A stretch of DNA of 64,000 bases from Ailanthus altissimus (GCA_946807835.1 OX327690.1:13860501-13924500), one strand, 5' to 3'. Numbered from the stretch's first letter, positions 1 through 12,120 are shown. Notes: a model not told the origin generated them from the letters alone. Translations and numbers: made by a program.

Positions 1-595
1 ATTTAATCAGTATAGTCCAAATCACTATAACCTGTTCATCAAACTTTAATGATATTAAAAATGATTGAGATGATCCGTCTAACACCATCTTGACAAGACA
101 GATCATGCATAACATTCTCTAAGAATAAAACACATAATAATCTAATTTTGAGATATTTTAAGCTTATCTATATTATGACACTTATTGTGGCTAATAACAT
201 AAACAAATGATCACTTTATCGAAGCAATAATATAATAAGCATGATCTAAATAATAAATGCATTAAAATGAAATAGAAGTAAAAAATATAAATGCCTTACC
301 ATTCAAAATGCATGTTGCAACACTAGGCTTCTGCACAAGCCTTGGCACCATGGTGTTAGACTCCCAATGCCCCAATACTAGTTCTAGTACTTAAAACACC
401 ATAGCGCTACCATCCTACCACCATGGTACCACTGAAATAGAGACTTGGCGCCATGGCATTCAACAATTAAAGTTATAACATCTATTATTTTTGGGCTTTT
501 AAATCCAAACATCAACATGTTTGAAAATTCCACTTAATTGTCCAACAATACATAACTCTTGTCTTATATACTCAATATAATGTGCTTTGATACCA
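1..595 (-). mobile_element. 5' leader fragment of a minus-strand Ty1/copia element
   Basis: The stretch shares order and wording with the 5' leader of the copia element near 27.1-27.9 kb, for example tatagtccaa followed by cgtctaacaccat and a phrase about caagac. Read on the minus strand it ends in a tRNA-iMet-type primer binding site at 582-595, so the LTR should begin just to the right. Positions 320-460 are rich in GCGC and CCATGG words, like the leader at 27.6-27.8 kb. No coding frame of useful length is seen. The element is cut by the window edge. Confidence 0.6.
582..595 (-). promoter_or_regulatory. Primer binding site (tRNA-iMet type)
   Basis: The reverse complement reads TGGTATCAAAGCAC, close to the usual plant copia primer site TGGTATCAGAGC. 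It sets the orientation of the fragment to its left as minus strand. Confidence 0.6.
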
Positions 596-626
596 TTTGT
601 TTGGAATTGGGGTGTGTGAGAGTATG

Positions 627-1066
627 TGTAACAGCCCAAATCCCACATCGGACAGACTCATCCAAAGTGAAGGCCTTATAAGGAAAAATCCCCCCTACCC
701 TTGTGAGGTGCCTTTTAGGGATGGCGATGCATTTCGCTCATAAAGGACAAAATCATGAGGGGGAAAGACGCATGTGTGAACCCCAAAGCGAACAATACCT
801 TGCACGGGGATTTGAGTAAGCTCTTGCATTTAGTATCAAAGGCGAGGACGGCTCTATTTCAATGGTGGGGGTTATGTAACGACCCAAATTCCACATCAGG
901 CAAACTTGTCCAAAGGGAAGGCCTTATAAGGAGAAATCCCCCCTACTCTTGTGATGCACCTTTCGGGGATGGTGATGCGTTCCGCCCATAAAGGACAATC
1001 ATAAGGGGGAAGGACGCGTTCATGAATCCCAAAGCGAACAATACCTTACACAGGGATTTAAGTGGG
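627..1066. repeat. 248-bp tandem repeat, two units, LTR-like start
   Basis: Unit 1 starts at 627 (TGTAACAGCCC) and unit 2 at 875 (TGTAACGACCC). Both carry ccacatc, gccttataagg, a CCCCCCTA block and agcgaacaatacctt in the same order. Unit 2 is interrupted at 1,066 by the solo LTR and resumes at 2,504 (ctctttc, matching ctcttgc in unit 1). The TGTAAC start and position beside the primer site suggest a short LTR duplicated in tandem, but no clear CA end is visible. Open frames here are by-products. Confidence 0.6.
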
Positions 1067-1244
1067 TGATAAGGGCAAATTTGTCATATATTTTCTCATG
1101 TTTTTATTAGATATTTTATGATTTTATGAGAATAGATGGCTATTTATGTGCATTATTGTTATTTATAGGGACCTGAACGAAATTTAAAGAAAGAACGGAA
1201 AAGGAGCGAAAACAGGGACTAAAATGCAAAGTTTTCAAAGTATG

Positions 1245-1470
1245 TGTCCATCGCCCCAGCGCCACAAGTAATTTCGCCCCAGCGCTGAAATAGTGATCGA
1301 AATAAGAAAAACGACCTACTTAAGTCGCGTATAGCGCCCCAGCGCCAGAGAGTCACCGCCCCAGCGACGAGACAGAGCCCCAGCGCCAATATCCCACCGC
1401 TCCAGCGGTAATAGCTTTTTCACGCGTCGCCCCAGCGACAGATGCATAGCGCGCCAGCGGTAGTGCGAGT
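1245..1470. repeat. Array of short GC-rich hairpins in the LTR
   Basis: About eight copies of a 12-bp unit N-CGC-YCCA-GCG-N' occur at roughly 20-30 bp spacing (one gap near 59) in otherwise AT-rich DNA. Examples are gcgccccagcgc, tcgccccagcga and ccgctccagcgg. Each can form a 4-bp stem with a 4-nt loop, and the outer base pair varies between units (G-C, T-A, C-G) while often staying complementary. The array sits upstream of the TATA box, in the U3 part of the LTR. Confidence 0.75.
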
Positions 1471-1514
1471 CCTAGTCCGACGAGAATTGAGATTTTCAAG
1501 CTCATATCAATCCC

Positions 1515-1522
1515 TATATAAA
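1515..1522 (+). promoter_or_regulatory. LTR TATA box
   Basis: TATATAAA inside tccctatataaagccactcg. The same position in copy 2 reads TATATAAA (6,708-6,715) and in copy 3 TATAAAAA on the minus strand (29,269-29,276). Conservation across three copies supports a pol II core promoter for this LTR family. Confidence 0.65.
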
Positions 1523-2503
1523 GCCACTCGTTCCCAGCCTTCAAGGATGAATCCAAGACGACCCAAGAGCACCAAGAATACAGAGCACGAGTCTTGGAGA
1601 GTAATAGGAGCTTAATTGAAGCAACTTTAGAGAGAGATACAAGACGTTCTTCGGCATCAAGAGTTCCTAGGCAGCGCAATTAAGAGCAATTCGACGTCTA
1701 TATCAGTTTGCTAATAATTGTATCATGATTTATAATTATTTTTACTGCTGTTCTCTTGTAGCTATGAGCTAACTTATTTTCTAGGGTTAATATTTGAACT
1801 CAATATGTGTGCTTAATTGCCATATCTTTGAATATTTAATAAACTTAGTCATTTATTATTTAAATTACTTGTGTTTAATGCTTCAATATATCTGGCCAAT
1901 ATATGGTGAATGAATTGGTAATATTTTGATAAACTCGGAAGAGGAATCAATATATTTAGACCTAGGTAATTTGATGCATGATTGTAGAGTAACATTCAAT
2001 GTTGCATATGCAAGTTTCAACTTAGGATAGAAATATACCTAATTGGCATGTATGATCAATAAGACCTAATCTTAATGAATCTTAATTTATTACAAGTACC
2101 ATAGGAATATAGATATTTGGTAAATTAGGGTATACTTGCATGACCTTGGAAGAGGCTTGTGAATACATTAGTGTCTTGATCAATAATAAAGACTAAGTGA
2201 GTTAAATATTAGAGGATTAATCATTAGACACATATTGAGGGATAATATTAATCCTTGGTTTTCTCTACATTGCTATCACCTAATTTTCTTTACATTGTGT
2301 TTTTACTTTTATATTTTCTACATTCATTCTTGGATTTTTATTTTTCTGAATAATTATTAGAAAGACATAATTTTAGTAATTGGTTAATAAGAAGAAATTA
2401 TCCCTGTGGGTTCGACATCCGACTAATTAGTCTCTTTATTACTTGCATACGATAATGTATACTTGCACTTAATGTTATGATATAGAAATATCGCATCAGT
2501 GGG

Positions 2504-2822
2504 CTCTTTCAATATGTGCATAGTTAGTGAAATATAAATGTGTATTACACACAACATGCAATAGAAATATAAAATACATTTCAAAACTATATTTCTTTAA
2601 TGATAATTCTATTGCATTAACATAAATATACCTTTGAAGAACCACGGATGTAGTTGGATTACTGGAATATGGAGTCTCACTTAAAGTACTCTCATGAAAA
2701 ACTCTAAGTCTAGACTAATGTGGGCTTACGACTCTAAAAGAGTAGCTTAGATTTGTTGGATTTGTTTTTCTATATTAGGTTAACACTTAAGCTATTTCTC
2801 TTTCACTCTCTCAACTTCTTGT
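2504..2822. other. Remainder of LTR-like AT-rich sequence, no gene
   Basis: This resumes the 248-bp repeat after the solo LTR and runs into AT-rich sequence with no coding frame. It probably belongs to the LTR of the minus-strand copia fragment at the window start, but its outer end cannot be fixed. Confidence 0.35.
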
Positions 2823-2997
2823 TAGAGTGTGTGGGGCCCACCAACGCTTTGGTACCCAACCAGTGGCTGACACCTCAGCACCTACTGGCACCCCAGCACA
2901 CAATCCGCAGGTTACCTGCACCCCCAAGGAATCGAACCCCCGCCCCCATCTTCATGGAGGCCTTATAGGCCTTTAGAGGTTCGTCCTTGTACCCATT
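2823..2997 (-). repeat. ~175-bp repeat with pol III B-box-like motif (candidate SINE)
   Basis: On the minus strand the unit starts ATGGGTACAAGG and ends in CACACACTCTAACA. It carries GGTTCGATTCC, close to the pol III B-box GGTTCGANNCC. Two more copies lie in inverted orientation at 27,955-28,298. An A-box-like stretch lies near the unit start. No A-rich tail or clear target duplication is visible, so SINE is only one reading; an LTR end fragment is another. Confidence 0.4.
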
Positions 2998-3038
2998 GAG
3001 TGTATTGGTATGAGATACCAGTACGTATGGCACTGAAG

Positions 3039-3050
3039 CAAGTGGGAGTT
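3039..3050 (+). other. Polypurine tract of a copia element
   Basis: CAAGTGGGAGTT lies directly before TGTTGG, the typical junction between copia internal DNA and a 3' LTR. Upstream, 2,998-3,038 looks like the tail of a copia element, but no RNase H frame can be read. Confidence 0.6.
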
Positions 3051-5247
3051 TGTTGGAGCTGGTGCTCACGTGCCATTCCAATATTGTATGAATATTAATT
3101 GTTAATATTTATACAATAAACATTTCGAATAAAGATTGATAATATCATATTAATATGGTATAATGCTTGTAACATTAGAGACATTGATTGATCTGAAAGA
3201 GTTCAGATCTGGTCTAAAGGAGTTTAGATCAGAACTAATAGTTAGCAAAGCTGAGAGTTATAAATGCTAAAAGTTAGCACTGTTAAGAGTTAGCAGGTTA
3301 TAAGAGTCAGCGAGGTCTAAAGAGTTAGAACCTTGTCTATAATGGGACAAAGACCTGAGAGTATACTAGTAATGATATAGTTGCAAAAAGTTGCAATAGG
3401 TGTTAAGAAATATCATTATGTAAGTATGTCTCAAAGATAATGTTCCTGATCTATAATCACGAATGCGGGTCTATCGGTGATTCACTATATATAGATTAGT
3501 GTATGTCTATATCTGACTGGTTCAGATGGTTGTTCTTAGCTGACCATGAGCTTAGAGCTTGTATAGGCATGCGGGTATCCAGTCAGGACTGGATACTGAA
3601 CAGACTTATGAGGACCCCAATAGATATCCTATGACACCGTCAAAGGAAGGTCCTCTCGAGTTGAGTAGTATTTGTGGTCCTTTGACCTGAGCGCCACGGT
3701 GGTCTTGTGAGTGATCCATCATGCTTTGGTTCCACATATGTCAGAGACCTTTCATGGTCTGACCGCTATGTGTCGCTGGGTATGGTCCGATGCTCATGGA
3801 GTCCAGTGTGCGTAGATAAGGGATCCGTCAGCTTACGTAGGTAAGTTGTATATCCGATGCTCCGAGATTGTATTTCATAAAGTCTTGTGGCCACAAGCAT
3901 AAACCCGGGAAAAGAGTTTCCCATAGGGTTAAACAATATAGCAAAAGTGTTTGCGTATATTGTTTATCGAGATACGAATCTGGAGATAAGTTTATGGATG
4001 AGCAAATGGGGATTTGACAGTGCTGATCTATATCCCCGCATATCTAGGATATAAATGATGGAAGGATTATACGTATACGTTATGACCTCAACTTGTATGG
4101 TCTGACACGCTGATTTGTAATATTCGTAACGTGTGCGTGGGGCATCGATTACGGATTAATGGAACTGTTCCATTTGACAAATCGGGTGTAGACCTAGAGA
4201 GTCCCAATATGAAATGTACTCTTTGAGCACTTGGGCAGTGTATCGTATTGAATTGTTCAATACAGTATAATTCAGCAATTACTAAGGTTACGTTAACTAA
4301 AGTATGTGGTTAAATTGGTGGGACCCACTTTAGGTTAACTTGGTAACCGAGTAAGGATATAATAGTAATTTCACTTTATGATTATTTAATTGTTAAATAA
4401 TAAGAATAAATATTTATTTATTTAATTGTTAAATAAATGATTTAATTTAACTATGATTAAAGGTTAATCATATAGTTAATTAAGTTAATCTTACTTAAAG
4501 GTTAAGTAAAGGTTAACCTAACCATAGTTAAGTTAGTTAACTATGGTTAAATTAATTAAATATTTATTAACTTAAAGGTTAAGTTAAAATAATCTAACTA
4601 AGGTTAAATGTTAACTAAGGTTAGGTTAAGCCAAATGAAATGCAAATGAAATTCAAATTAGTTTGGAATTAATGCATTTGTATATAAAGTGAAATGAAAT
4701 TCAAAATAGATAATTGAAAAATGTTTTTAGATTTTAGGTTTTGCATTTTGGGAGCCAATTCAATTTGAGAAATTGAAATTGTTTGTTTTGTGTTTTAAGT
4801 GTTAGAACAACAAAACAAATTGAATTAAGGGTTACTAAATGTAATAACTAAAAACAAGATTTGTTTTATTTATTCAAGAGTTGAATAAAAGGAAAAACAA
4901 ATTTAATTAAGTTAAATAGTTTAACTTTGTAAAATGTTTAAGAGTTAAACATAAATGCTGGATTAAGATGCTGCCATTCTAGATAATCAAACCCACCCTT
5001 GTTGATTGCTAGAATTGATCAAAGATTCATTTCATGGTGGACTTCAAAGAAAATTAATCCAAAGGCTTCATTGGTGATATTTTCTCAATCTCGAATTTCA
5101 GTTTAATCAAATGTTATTTTCTGTGTTCATTGTATTTAATCTTCCGCTGTGCACATGTATGTATGAGATATGTATATTGTTTGTATGATGAACACAAACC
5201 CACATGCAAGAGCACACTATAGTAAATTCGCCCAACCAAACCCAACA
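3051..5247 (+). mobile_element. Copia LTR, 2.2 kb, plus orientation (copy A)
   Basis: The LTR begins TGTTGGAGC and ends CCCAACA, with a 6-bp inverted terminus TGTTGG/CCAACA, and follows a polypurine tract. The flanks do not match as a target duplication and no primer site follows, so it is best read as the 3' LTR of a truncated element. It shares a long block (gagttcagatc, gttagcac, ccagtcaggactggata, tttgacctgag) with copy B at 8,155-9,325 and with the inverted copy at 5,248-8,154. Copies A and B differ near the 3' end. Non-coding. Confidence 0.75.
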
Positions 5248-6225
5248 CTTCTCACTTACATTTTTTAAACAATAACAATTACCTCTAAAGTATAAAATAT
5301 AGCCAAACTATTTTCTTAGCCAAATGCATGTCTTTTGTCTTTTTGAAATGGAAAATTGTTTGTGAATTAAACAAAACCATGAAAAGTGTCAAATTCTTAA
5401 TTTACTTTTAAGACATATGTCCTATACTGGTCAAACATTAGGAAACGATTAATTTGCAATCAAGATTGGTGTCCCACACTTTTCAAACATCAAGCAAAGC
5501 TTATCCTTAAGGCTTAGTGATGATTTGACATGTGTCATATTCTAACACTTATAATTTCAAGCCTATTTACTGCAAGAGGTGCTAAAATAGAATCTACTTA
5601 TCCAAAAAAAATTTGGATCGAACTCTTCGACTTTATTTATTATCATAATGCTCAATGAGTACACTTCATATTGTGAGACTTTCTAAATTCACACTCGTTT
5701 GTCTTATGGAATACTTCTATATATTCGTGAACACTTCCCCACTCATATGTTACAAAAATAATATATGGTACATTGAACCCTGTAAGTTGAGGTTTATCAT
5801 ATTTGTATAGTCCCCCTATCACCTATATCCTGGAAGAGTGGACATATAGACCATCATCATCAAATCTCTATTTGCTCTATCATAAACTTATCTCTAGATA
5901 TATATTCGATAAATAATATCTACAAACTTCTTTGTGATATTGTTTTACTTTATAAAAACTCGTTCTGAGGTTAATGCTTATAGCCATAAGACTTATTGAA
6001 ATAGAATTTCAGAGCATCATGATATACATCTTACCCATATAAGTTGACAGATCCCATATTTATACACACCAAATTTCATGAACATTAGACTATACCTAAT
6101 GACACCCAAATATCTGACGATGAAAGGCGTCTAACATAGATGGAATCAAAGTATGGTGGATCACTTACAAACGAACTGTGGCACTCAAGTCAAAGGGCCA
6201 AAAATACTACTAAATTTGAGACCAT
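5248..6225 (-). mobile_element. Inverted LTR of the same copia family, 3' half
   Basis: The reverse complement of about 5,660-6,225 matches copy A around 3,660-4,250, including the block about ggatcact.acaa and ggtcaaagg. The first 400 bp (5,248-5,660) are AT-rich and match more weakly. It is the left part of a minus-orientation LTR whose start is at 8,154, split by the solo LTR at 6,226. Confidence 0.55.
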
Positions 6226-7643
6226 TAATAAGGGTATATTTGTCAAATATTTTATCCCCATTTTTATTTAAGATTTTAAGGATTTATGAAGGTGAATGTC
6301 TATTTATGTGCATTATTGCTTATTTATAGGGTTTTGAACAAAAAAAGAGACCAAAATTGAAGCAAGAGTGCAAGTTTTAAAGAAAGCAATAAAAATTAGG
6401 GACTAAAATGTAATAAATTTAAAATTCCTAATTTTTGCCCCAACGATAGGAAGCTTTTCGCTCTAGCAATAACTCTAGAAGCTGAATAGGAAATGCCAAA
6501 ATAAGACCTGATTTAGTCGTAAAATTTCATCCTAGTGCTTATTTATTATTGCCCTAGTAAAAGTCCGTTGCCTATGTAATAATTACTCGTTGCTGCAACG
6601 ATAAAGGTTCAAAGGCATAGCACCCCAACGATAAATAATTTTTTCCCCACTGATCAGTGTTTTCCTGAATTGACGAGAATAAACACGCAAACCCAAAATG
6701 AAAACCCTATATAAAGGCCACTCATATTAGCCTTTAAAGAATACACAAGCTTCAGATAGCAATTTGAGCATAACTAAAGCAATTATATAAAGAAATTCAA
6801 AGGCATTTCAAGGAGTAATAGATTCTTTGGCAATTTAATCAATTGCAATTCGACATTTATATCAGTTTGCTATTAATTGTATCATGTTTTATTTATATTT
6901 CAACCTTAATTCTCTAGTAACTGTAAACAAAATTTTCTTTCTAAGGTTAATACTTGAACTCAATATATATGCTTAACTGCTAAAATCTTTCATATTTAAT
7001 AAACGTAGTTCCTTGTTATTCAAATTATTTATACTTAATGCTTCATTATATCTAGCCAATATTTATGATTGTTTTGGCAATACTTTGATAAACTCGAGAG
7101 AGGCATCATTGTATTTAGACCTAGATAAATTGATATATAATTGTAAAGTAACATTTATAAGTTTCAATTTAGGATAGAAATATACCTAATTGGCATGTAT
7201 GATCAATACGACTTGTTCTTAATGATTCTTAATTTATTACAAGTACTATAGAGATATAGGTATTTGGTAAATTAGGATATACTTGCTCGACCTTGAGAGG
7301 GGTTATAAATACAATCGTATCTTAATCAATAACAAGAACTGAAGGATTTAGATATTATGAGATTAATCATTAGAAAATATATTGAGGGATAGTTTTAATC
7401 CTAGATTTTCTCTATATTGTTATTTTCTAAAATCTTGACTTTGTGATATTATTTTTGTACCTTTCCCTACTCATTCTTAAATTTTGATTTTTCTAAATAA
7501 TTACTAGAAAAATATAATTTTAGTACTTGGTAAAAAGCAGATATTATTTCTGTGGGTTTGACATCTAACTATCTTGTCCTTTTATTACTTATTATGATAA
7601 CGTATACTTGCGCTTAATTTTGTGTTATAGAAACATCGCATCA
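6226..7643 (+). mobile_element. Solo LTR, 1.4-kb family, copy 2 (decayed)
   Basis: It starts TAATAAGGGTATATTTGTC, so the terminal TG has become TA, and ends AACATCGCATCA. A perfect 5-bp duplication ACCAT flanks it (6,221-6,225 and 7,644-7,648). It aligns along its length with the copy at 1,067, including the TATA box at 6,708-6,715. The GC-rich hairpin array is largely erased (cccaacgat, gctctagcaata), as expected from CG to TA decay of an older insertion. Confidence 0.88.
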
Positions 7644-8154
7644 ACCATCCATTAACAACTTTTATGGGATGTCTATTAGAGGTCCTCATGACTTTGTTCA
7701 GTACTCAGTCTTTATTGAATACCTGCATACCTATAAGAGCTTCCACTAAACTCACAATATGCTAAGACTAATTGTCTAGACAATCTAAATATAGACATAT
7801 ACTGATATGCAAGTTTTATCAATTGATCCATGTTGATAAACATTAATCAAGAACGATATTTTTTATAGAATATACTGTATAATGAAAATTCTTAATGCCA
7901 TTTGCAACTCTTTATAACTATGTAATTACAATAAATATTCTTGGATCTTTATCCCATTTCAAATAAGGCTCTAACTCTTAGTCCTAATCTAAACACTTTT
8001 ATATTAGATCTAAACTCCTTTAAATCCACAATGTCTAAAAAAGAACAAGATTGTTACTATATTATAAATTAATGATTTACAAAAATATGCATTGTATAAA
8101 TATCAAAAGAATTTATACAATAAATGGAATGGCATATAAGTACCATCAGCAACA
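7644..8154 (-). mobile_element. Inverted LTR of the copia family, 5' half
   Basis: On the minus strand this begins TGTTGCTGATGG at 8,154 and continues ATGCCATTCC, matching the start of copy A (TGTTGGAGCTGG ... GTGCCATTCC). It then matches A through the gttcagatc and aggtatccag blocks. With 5,248-6,225 it makes one minus-orientation LTR, placed head to head with copy B, which starts at about 8,155. Confidence 0.65.
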
Positions 8155-9325
8155 GATCTTATGTTCCATCCTTGAATGTACATATACTTGTGTATTTATA
8201 AAAGTGTACATTCTGATTCAATCGCTAATACCCATTAATATGGTATTATGCAATGTAACATTACAGACATTGTATGATCTGAAGGAGTTCAGATCAGATC
8301 TAAAGAATTTTAGATAAGAGCTCTTAGTTAGCCATGCTGAGAGATATAAATGCTAAATGTTAGCACAATTAAGTGTTAGCTGGTTATAATACTCAGCGAA
8401 GACCTAAAAGTTGGAGCCTTGTCTATAATGGGACATAGACCTGGAAATATACTAGTAACTGTATAGTTACAAGAGTTACAATCGGGTGCCAGGAAATGTT
8501 AGTTGCACAAGTATGTTCTCGAATATTGTCCCTGATCGATTTCTGCCGATGCGGGTCTGTTGGTGGATACCTTTATATAGATCAACATATGTCATAACTA
8601 TAGGGCATAGATGGTCGTTTCCAGCTAACTGTGAGCTTGCAGCTAGTATTGACATATGGGTATCCAGTCAGGACTGGATATAGGACAGACTAACGAGGGC
8701 CTCTGATAGACACCCTATGTAACCCGTCAACGGAGGGTCCTTTTGCGTTGAGTAGTATACGTGGTCCTTTGACCTGAGTGGCACGGTGGACTTGTAAGTG
8801 ATCCACCACACTTTGGTTCCACGCATGTCACAAACCTTTTATTGTGTGACCATTGGGTGTTGCTGGGTATGGTCTGATGCTTATAGAGTCTGGTGTGTAT
8901 ATATATGAGATTCGTCAGCTCGCATAGGGAGTTTGATATCCAGATGCTTCGAGACTAATCTCAGAAAGTCTTGTGGCCACAACCATTAATCCTAGGAAAG
9001 CGTTTTCTCCAGGGTAGAACAATATGGCAAAGGAATTTGCACATAATGTTCAGTGAGATAAGACATGAATGAGCACATAGGAATTTGACGGTGATAATCT
9101 ATATCCCCAACACATCTAGGATATCATGACGGAAGAACTATACGTATGCATTGTAACCTCAATTTGCATGGTTCAACGCGCTGATTTGTATATCTGTGAC
9201 GTGTGCGTAGGGTAATGTTCAGGAACTCATAGAATAGTTCCATTTGACAAATCGAGCGTAGACATAAGGAGTCCCGTGATATGAAGTATACCGTTGTGCA
9301 CTAGGCCAGCATGCCGGATTAAATT
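8155..9325 (+). mobile_element. Copia LTR copy B, left part
   Basis: It aligns with copy A from about 3,075 onward: acattacagacattg, gagttcagatcagatc, ccagtcaggactggata, gacctgagtggcacggtgg. About the first 30 bp of the LTR are missing at the head-to-head junction with the inverted copy. It stops at the gypsy insertion after AAATT (9,321-9,325) and resumes at 22,447. Non-coding. Confidence 0.7.
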
Positions 9326-12096
9326 TGATAGGACCCGCCCTAAGACCCTCTACTGTAGGTCTCAGCGGCCCTACCGGGCACCACAATGAAAATTCCTCAG
9401 AATTTAACTAGGTAAGTTGAGAAATTTCACAAGGCAAACCATTTTTAAGTTCTTGCTATTACTGAGAAAATATTGTAATATACATGAAAACAACATCTTA
9501 ATTTTTAAGAGAAAAAGAAAAAAGGGTAGAGTTTCCACTAGTTTTTGAAAAATTCATATAAAACCTACAAAAACATTTTACTTTTATTTCAAACACTTCT
9601 CAATAATACCAATTCGGACCTTTGGTCATTTCAAACCAAATCTAACACAACTCAATAGTTTCATTTAAAACACAAAATGAGCATACTCATAAAAAGTAAA
9701 AACGATCATCATAATATCGAAATCTCTTTTTGTTGGTTCAAAACATACGTACAATTATACATGCCTACCACTACTATGCAGAAAGCAAAGGGTGCTATTT
9801 AGCACATTTATATATACAAAAATGATCTTCAGATTTGGCCCACTACTCAGCAATAGGAGAATTGACAGCTTGCATACCGAGACCTACACCTGGAAAGGGG
9901 GTTTAGAAAAAATAAAACACAAAATGAGTGAGCTAAAGGAGCTCAGTGAGTATAATTAAGATTTCAAATAGAATAACATTATGCGTAGATAGTAAATTCT
10001 AAAAGACATGCATAAATTATGCTTCGAAAACTCATGTAAAGCTGTAAAACGGTTTCTAACATCATATGCTGATGAAATCTTACCCAACAAATTTTATCTA
10101 CATCTTTGGAAAACAGTATCCAAAATCTATATAACACAATAACTGTCATGTGCATATAAATGCATAAAATGCTATCGGTAGATCGAAAACTAGTAAAATC
10201 CTCGCTCGGCCATTTTTTTATAAACTGTACCCATGGTAACCCTAAAGCTTTATACTCACGCAGCGACTCAACTAGCACTACACACGTGAGTAAGTCACGG
10301 GGCACCTCAACTAGCTGCACCTACAATGACATCTCAAGATATCTCACTGGCTATACTGTGGAATCCTACATCGCATACATTTAGCGAGACAATACCCCGT
10401 ACACATAAAGCGACTCACGTGACTCGACATCCCGACTTCCCGGAGTTAGTGACACACCCCCCATAACCTACCCATGTGTACGGGATATACCAACCGGGTC
10501 TAATACAATCACCATCACAATAATCTGAGGGTACCAATGGTCTTTAAAACAGATGGAGTATTTTAAAAACTGTTTCTTAAACTGAACATATTTTTATGGA
10601 TATATATCAAGATCATAAATCATGTTTATGCATTAAAAGCTCATAAAACATACATTTTTATTATGCAGAAACATAATAACCGAAAGATAAAAGAATTGAT
10701 AGATTGCCACTCACCGTCGCTCCGAGCTCAATTTCGCTCCAGATTTCTACTCCCATTATCGCTCTCGGTTTTCTTCACCTACGCGCCATAAATGACATTT
10801 AGAACCAAATCGAATGCTAGAATCTCATTTAACTACTAAATGCTCTAATCGGCATACAAAGCCCGGATAGATACTACTTTTCGATTTTTATTTATGGAGC
10901 CATTCATTCTTATCTAATTTACCATCCGACGCCTTGAAAATTTCTTAACACCTTATCACTCTGATTGGACATAATTACCCTTCACCTTTCAAAAATGAAC
11001 AATTATCTCCCATTTTCTTCAGTTTTGATTTTTCCATCAACCATATACATTCAATATACATAAGGCACCATTTACACACAATAACTCAATCAAAACACCA
11101 TTCAATCCCTAACTTCCCTAAAGTGGCAGAATTTCACCCTTGGTTCCAACAAATTTCTTTTCTCAATTTCTTGTTCCAAATATACTAAAATCAAGCCAAT
11201 TTTATTCTAATGCCCTAATTACGACCAATTGAAGTCTCTACATTCAAATCACCTAAAACCCTAATTCTTACCTTGCCCATTTCTTCAAATTGATGACTCC
11301 TTCAAGCTCCACACTAGAATTCAACTCAATCTAAACTAAGAATACACACAAGAACATCAATTGAAGCAATCTTAAAAGTTCACTTATAAATCTCACAAAA
11401 CAATGCTTTTCTTACCTCTTTTGCTTTAATTTTCATTAATGGAGGCTTCAATTGAGCTTAGGAACTTATATGTGACCTTATTGTAGCTTGAATACACTTG
11501 AAAAAGCATGAAAAAAAACTTGAAAGGTTACTGTAGCAGCAGCACTCTTACAGCTCGAATTTGCTCTAAGTGTTTGCTTTTTGATAACTTGAAATTTCTA
11601 CACACTTCTACCATATATATAGTTATCCATCAATTGACCATTTTGTTCCTTAACTTACTCTAAATTACCAAATTTTCATTAGTTGAAAACTAAGTATGTA
11701 ATTAGTTCCTTTGTAACTATCTAGTTAGAATAGTCCATTGAACTAATTAAAATTCCCAACTTGGCAATCCATGAGATTGTTTCTAATTGGTCCATTCTCT
11801 AATATATGGATTATGTTTCTCAACAAAGGCTTGTTCCCTACATAGCCCTTAAATAGAAATTCATGTAGTAAATTAGAATTTCGTTTTCCAAGCTAATAGA
11901 GAAAAATTCCAAAAATATTCTAGGGTCGTCCGATGCTCCGATCGAGTATGAAATTACCAAATTAGGTCTAATATCTCTCATGTGCACCATAAAAAAATAT
12001 TTATAATAAGGTTAAAATTGGGTAACCCTACGGTGTCTTCATTACTTTATACCGAAATTTAGGGGCCAATACTACTAATAGGGATTGGATATTACA
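9326..12096 (-). repeat. 3' LTR of the gypsy element
   Basis: On the minus strand it begins TGTAATATCCAATCCC and ends GGGTCCTATCA, 2,771 bp long. The polypurine tract lies just to its right on the plus map. Compared by eye with the 5' LTR at 19,715 it differs by scattered substitutions and small indels. The frames at 9,979-10,384 are not conserved as proteins. A 2.7-kb non-coding LTR is normal for this type of element. Confidence 0.92.
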
Positions 12097-12114
12097 ATTT
12101 CACCCTCCTTAAAA
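12097..12114 (-). other. Polypurine tract of the gypsy element
   Basis: Read on the minus strand, AAGGAGGGTGAAAT immediately precedes the LTR start TGTAATATCC. This purine run primes plus-strand DNA synthesis in the family. Confidence 0.7.
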
Positions 12115-12120
12115 AAATTT

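Larger units (their letters stand above)
1067..2498 (+). mobile_element. Solo LTR, 1.4-kb family, copy 1
   Basis: The element begins TGATAAGGGCAAATTTG and ends TATCGCATCA, with the TG...CA termini of an LTR. It is flanked by a perfect 5-bp target duplication, GTGGG, at 1,062-1,066 and 2,499-2,503. No internal retroelement genes are present, so it is a solo LTR left by LTR-LTR recombination. Related copies lie at 6,226-7,643 (+) and 28,299-29,778 (-). It holds a GC-rich hairpin array at 1,245-1,470 and a TATA box about 45 bp further on. The antisense open frame at 1,353-1,679 spans the array and is judged non-coding. Confidence 0.92.

Noticed and set aside
1245..1470. GC-rich spaced repeats as a CRISPR-like array
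   Set aside because: Plant nuclear context, 12-bp units, variable spacing and position within an LTR rule it out.
1353..1679. Near-identical ~100-codon frames in two LTR copies (minus at 1,353-1,679, plus at 29,118-29,423), which might be a conserved small protein
   Set aside because: Both lie antisense in the same young LTR family and run through the hairpin array and TATA region. The older copy at 6,226 has no such frame. DNA-level similarity of recent copies explains it.
2823..2997. A tRNA gene suggested by the GGTTCGATTCC word
   Set aside because: No cloverleaf can be drawn around it: no acceptor stem or anticodon arm at the right distance. At most it is a tRNA-derived repeat.
9979..10384. 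Frames inside the gypsy LTRs (also 14,700-14,974 and 19,519-20,540)
   Set aside because: They are not preserved in the corresponding positions of the three LTR copies. LTRs of this type are non-coding.
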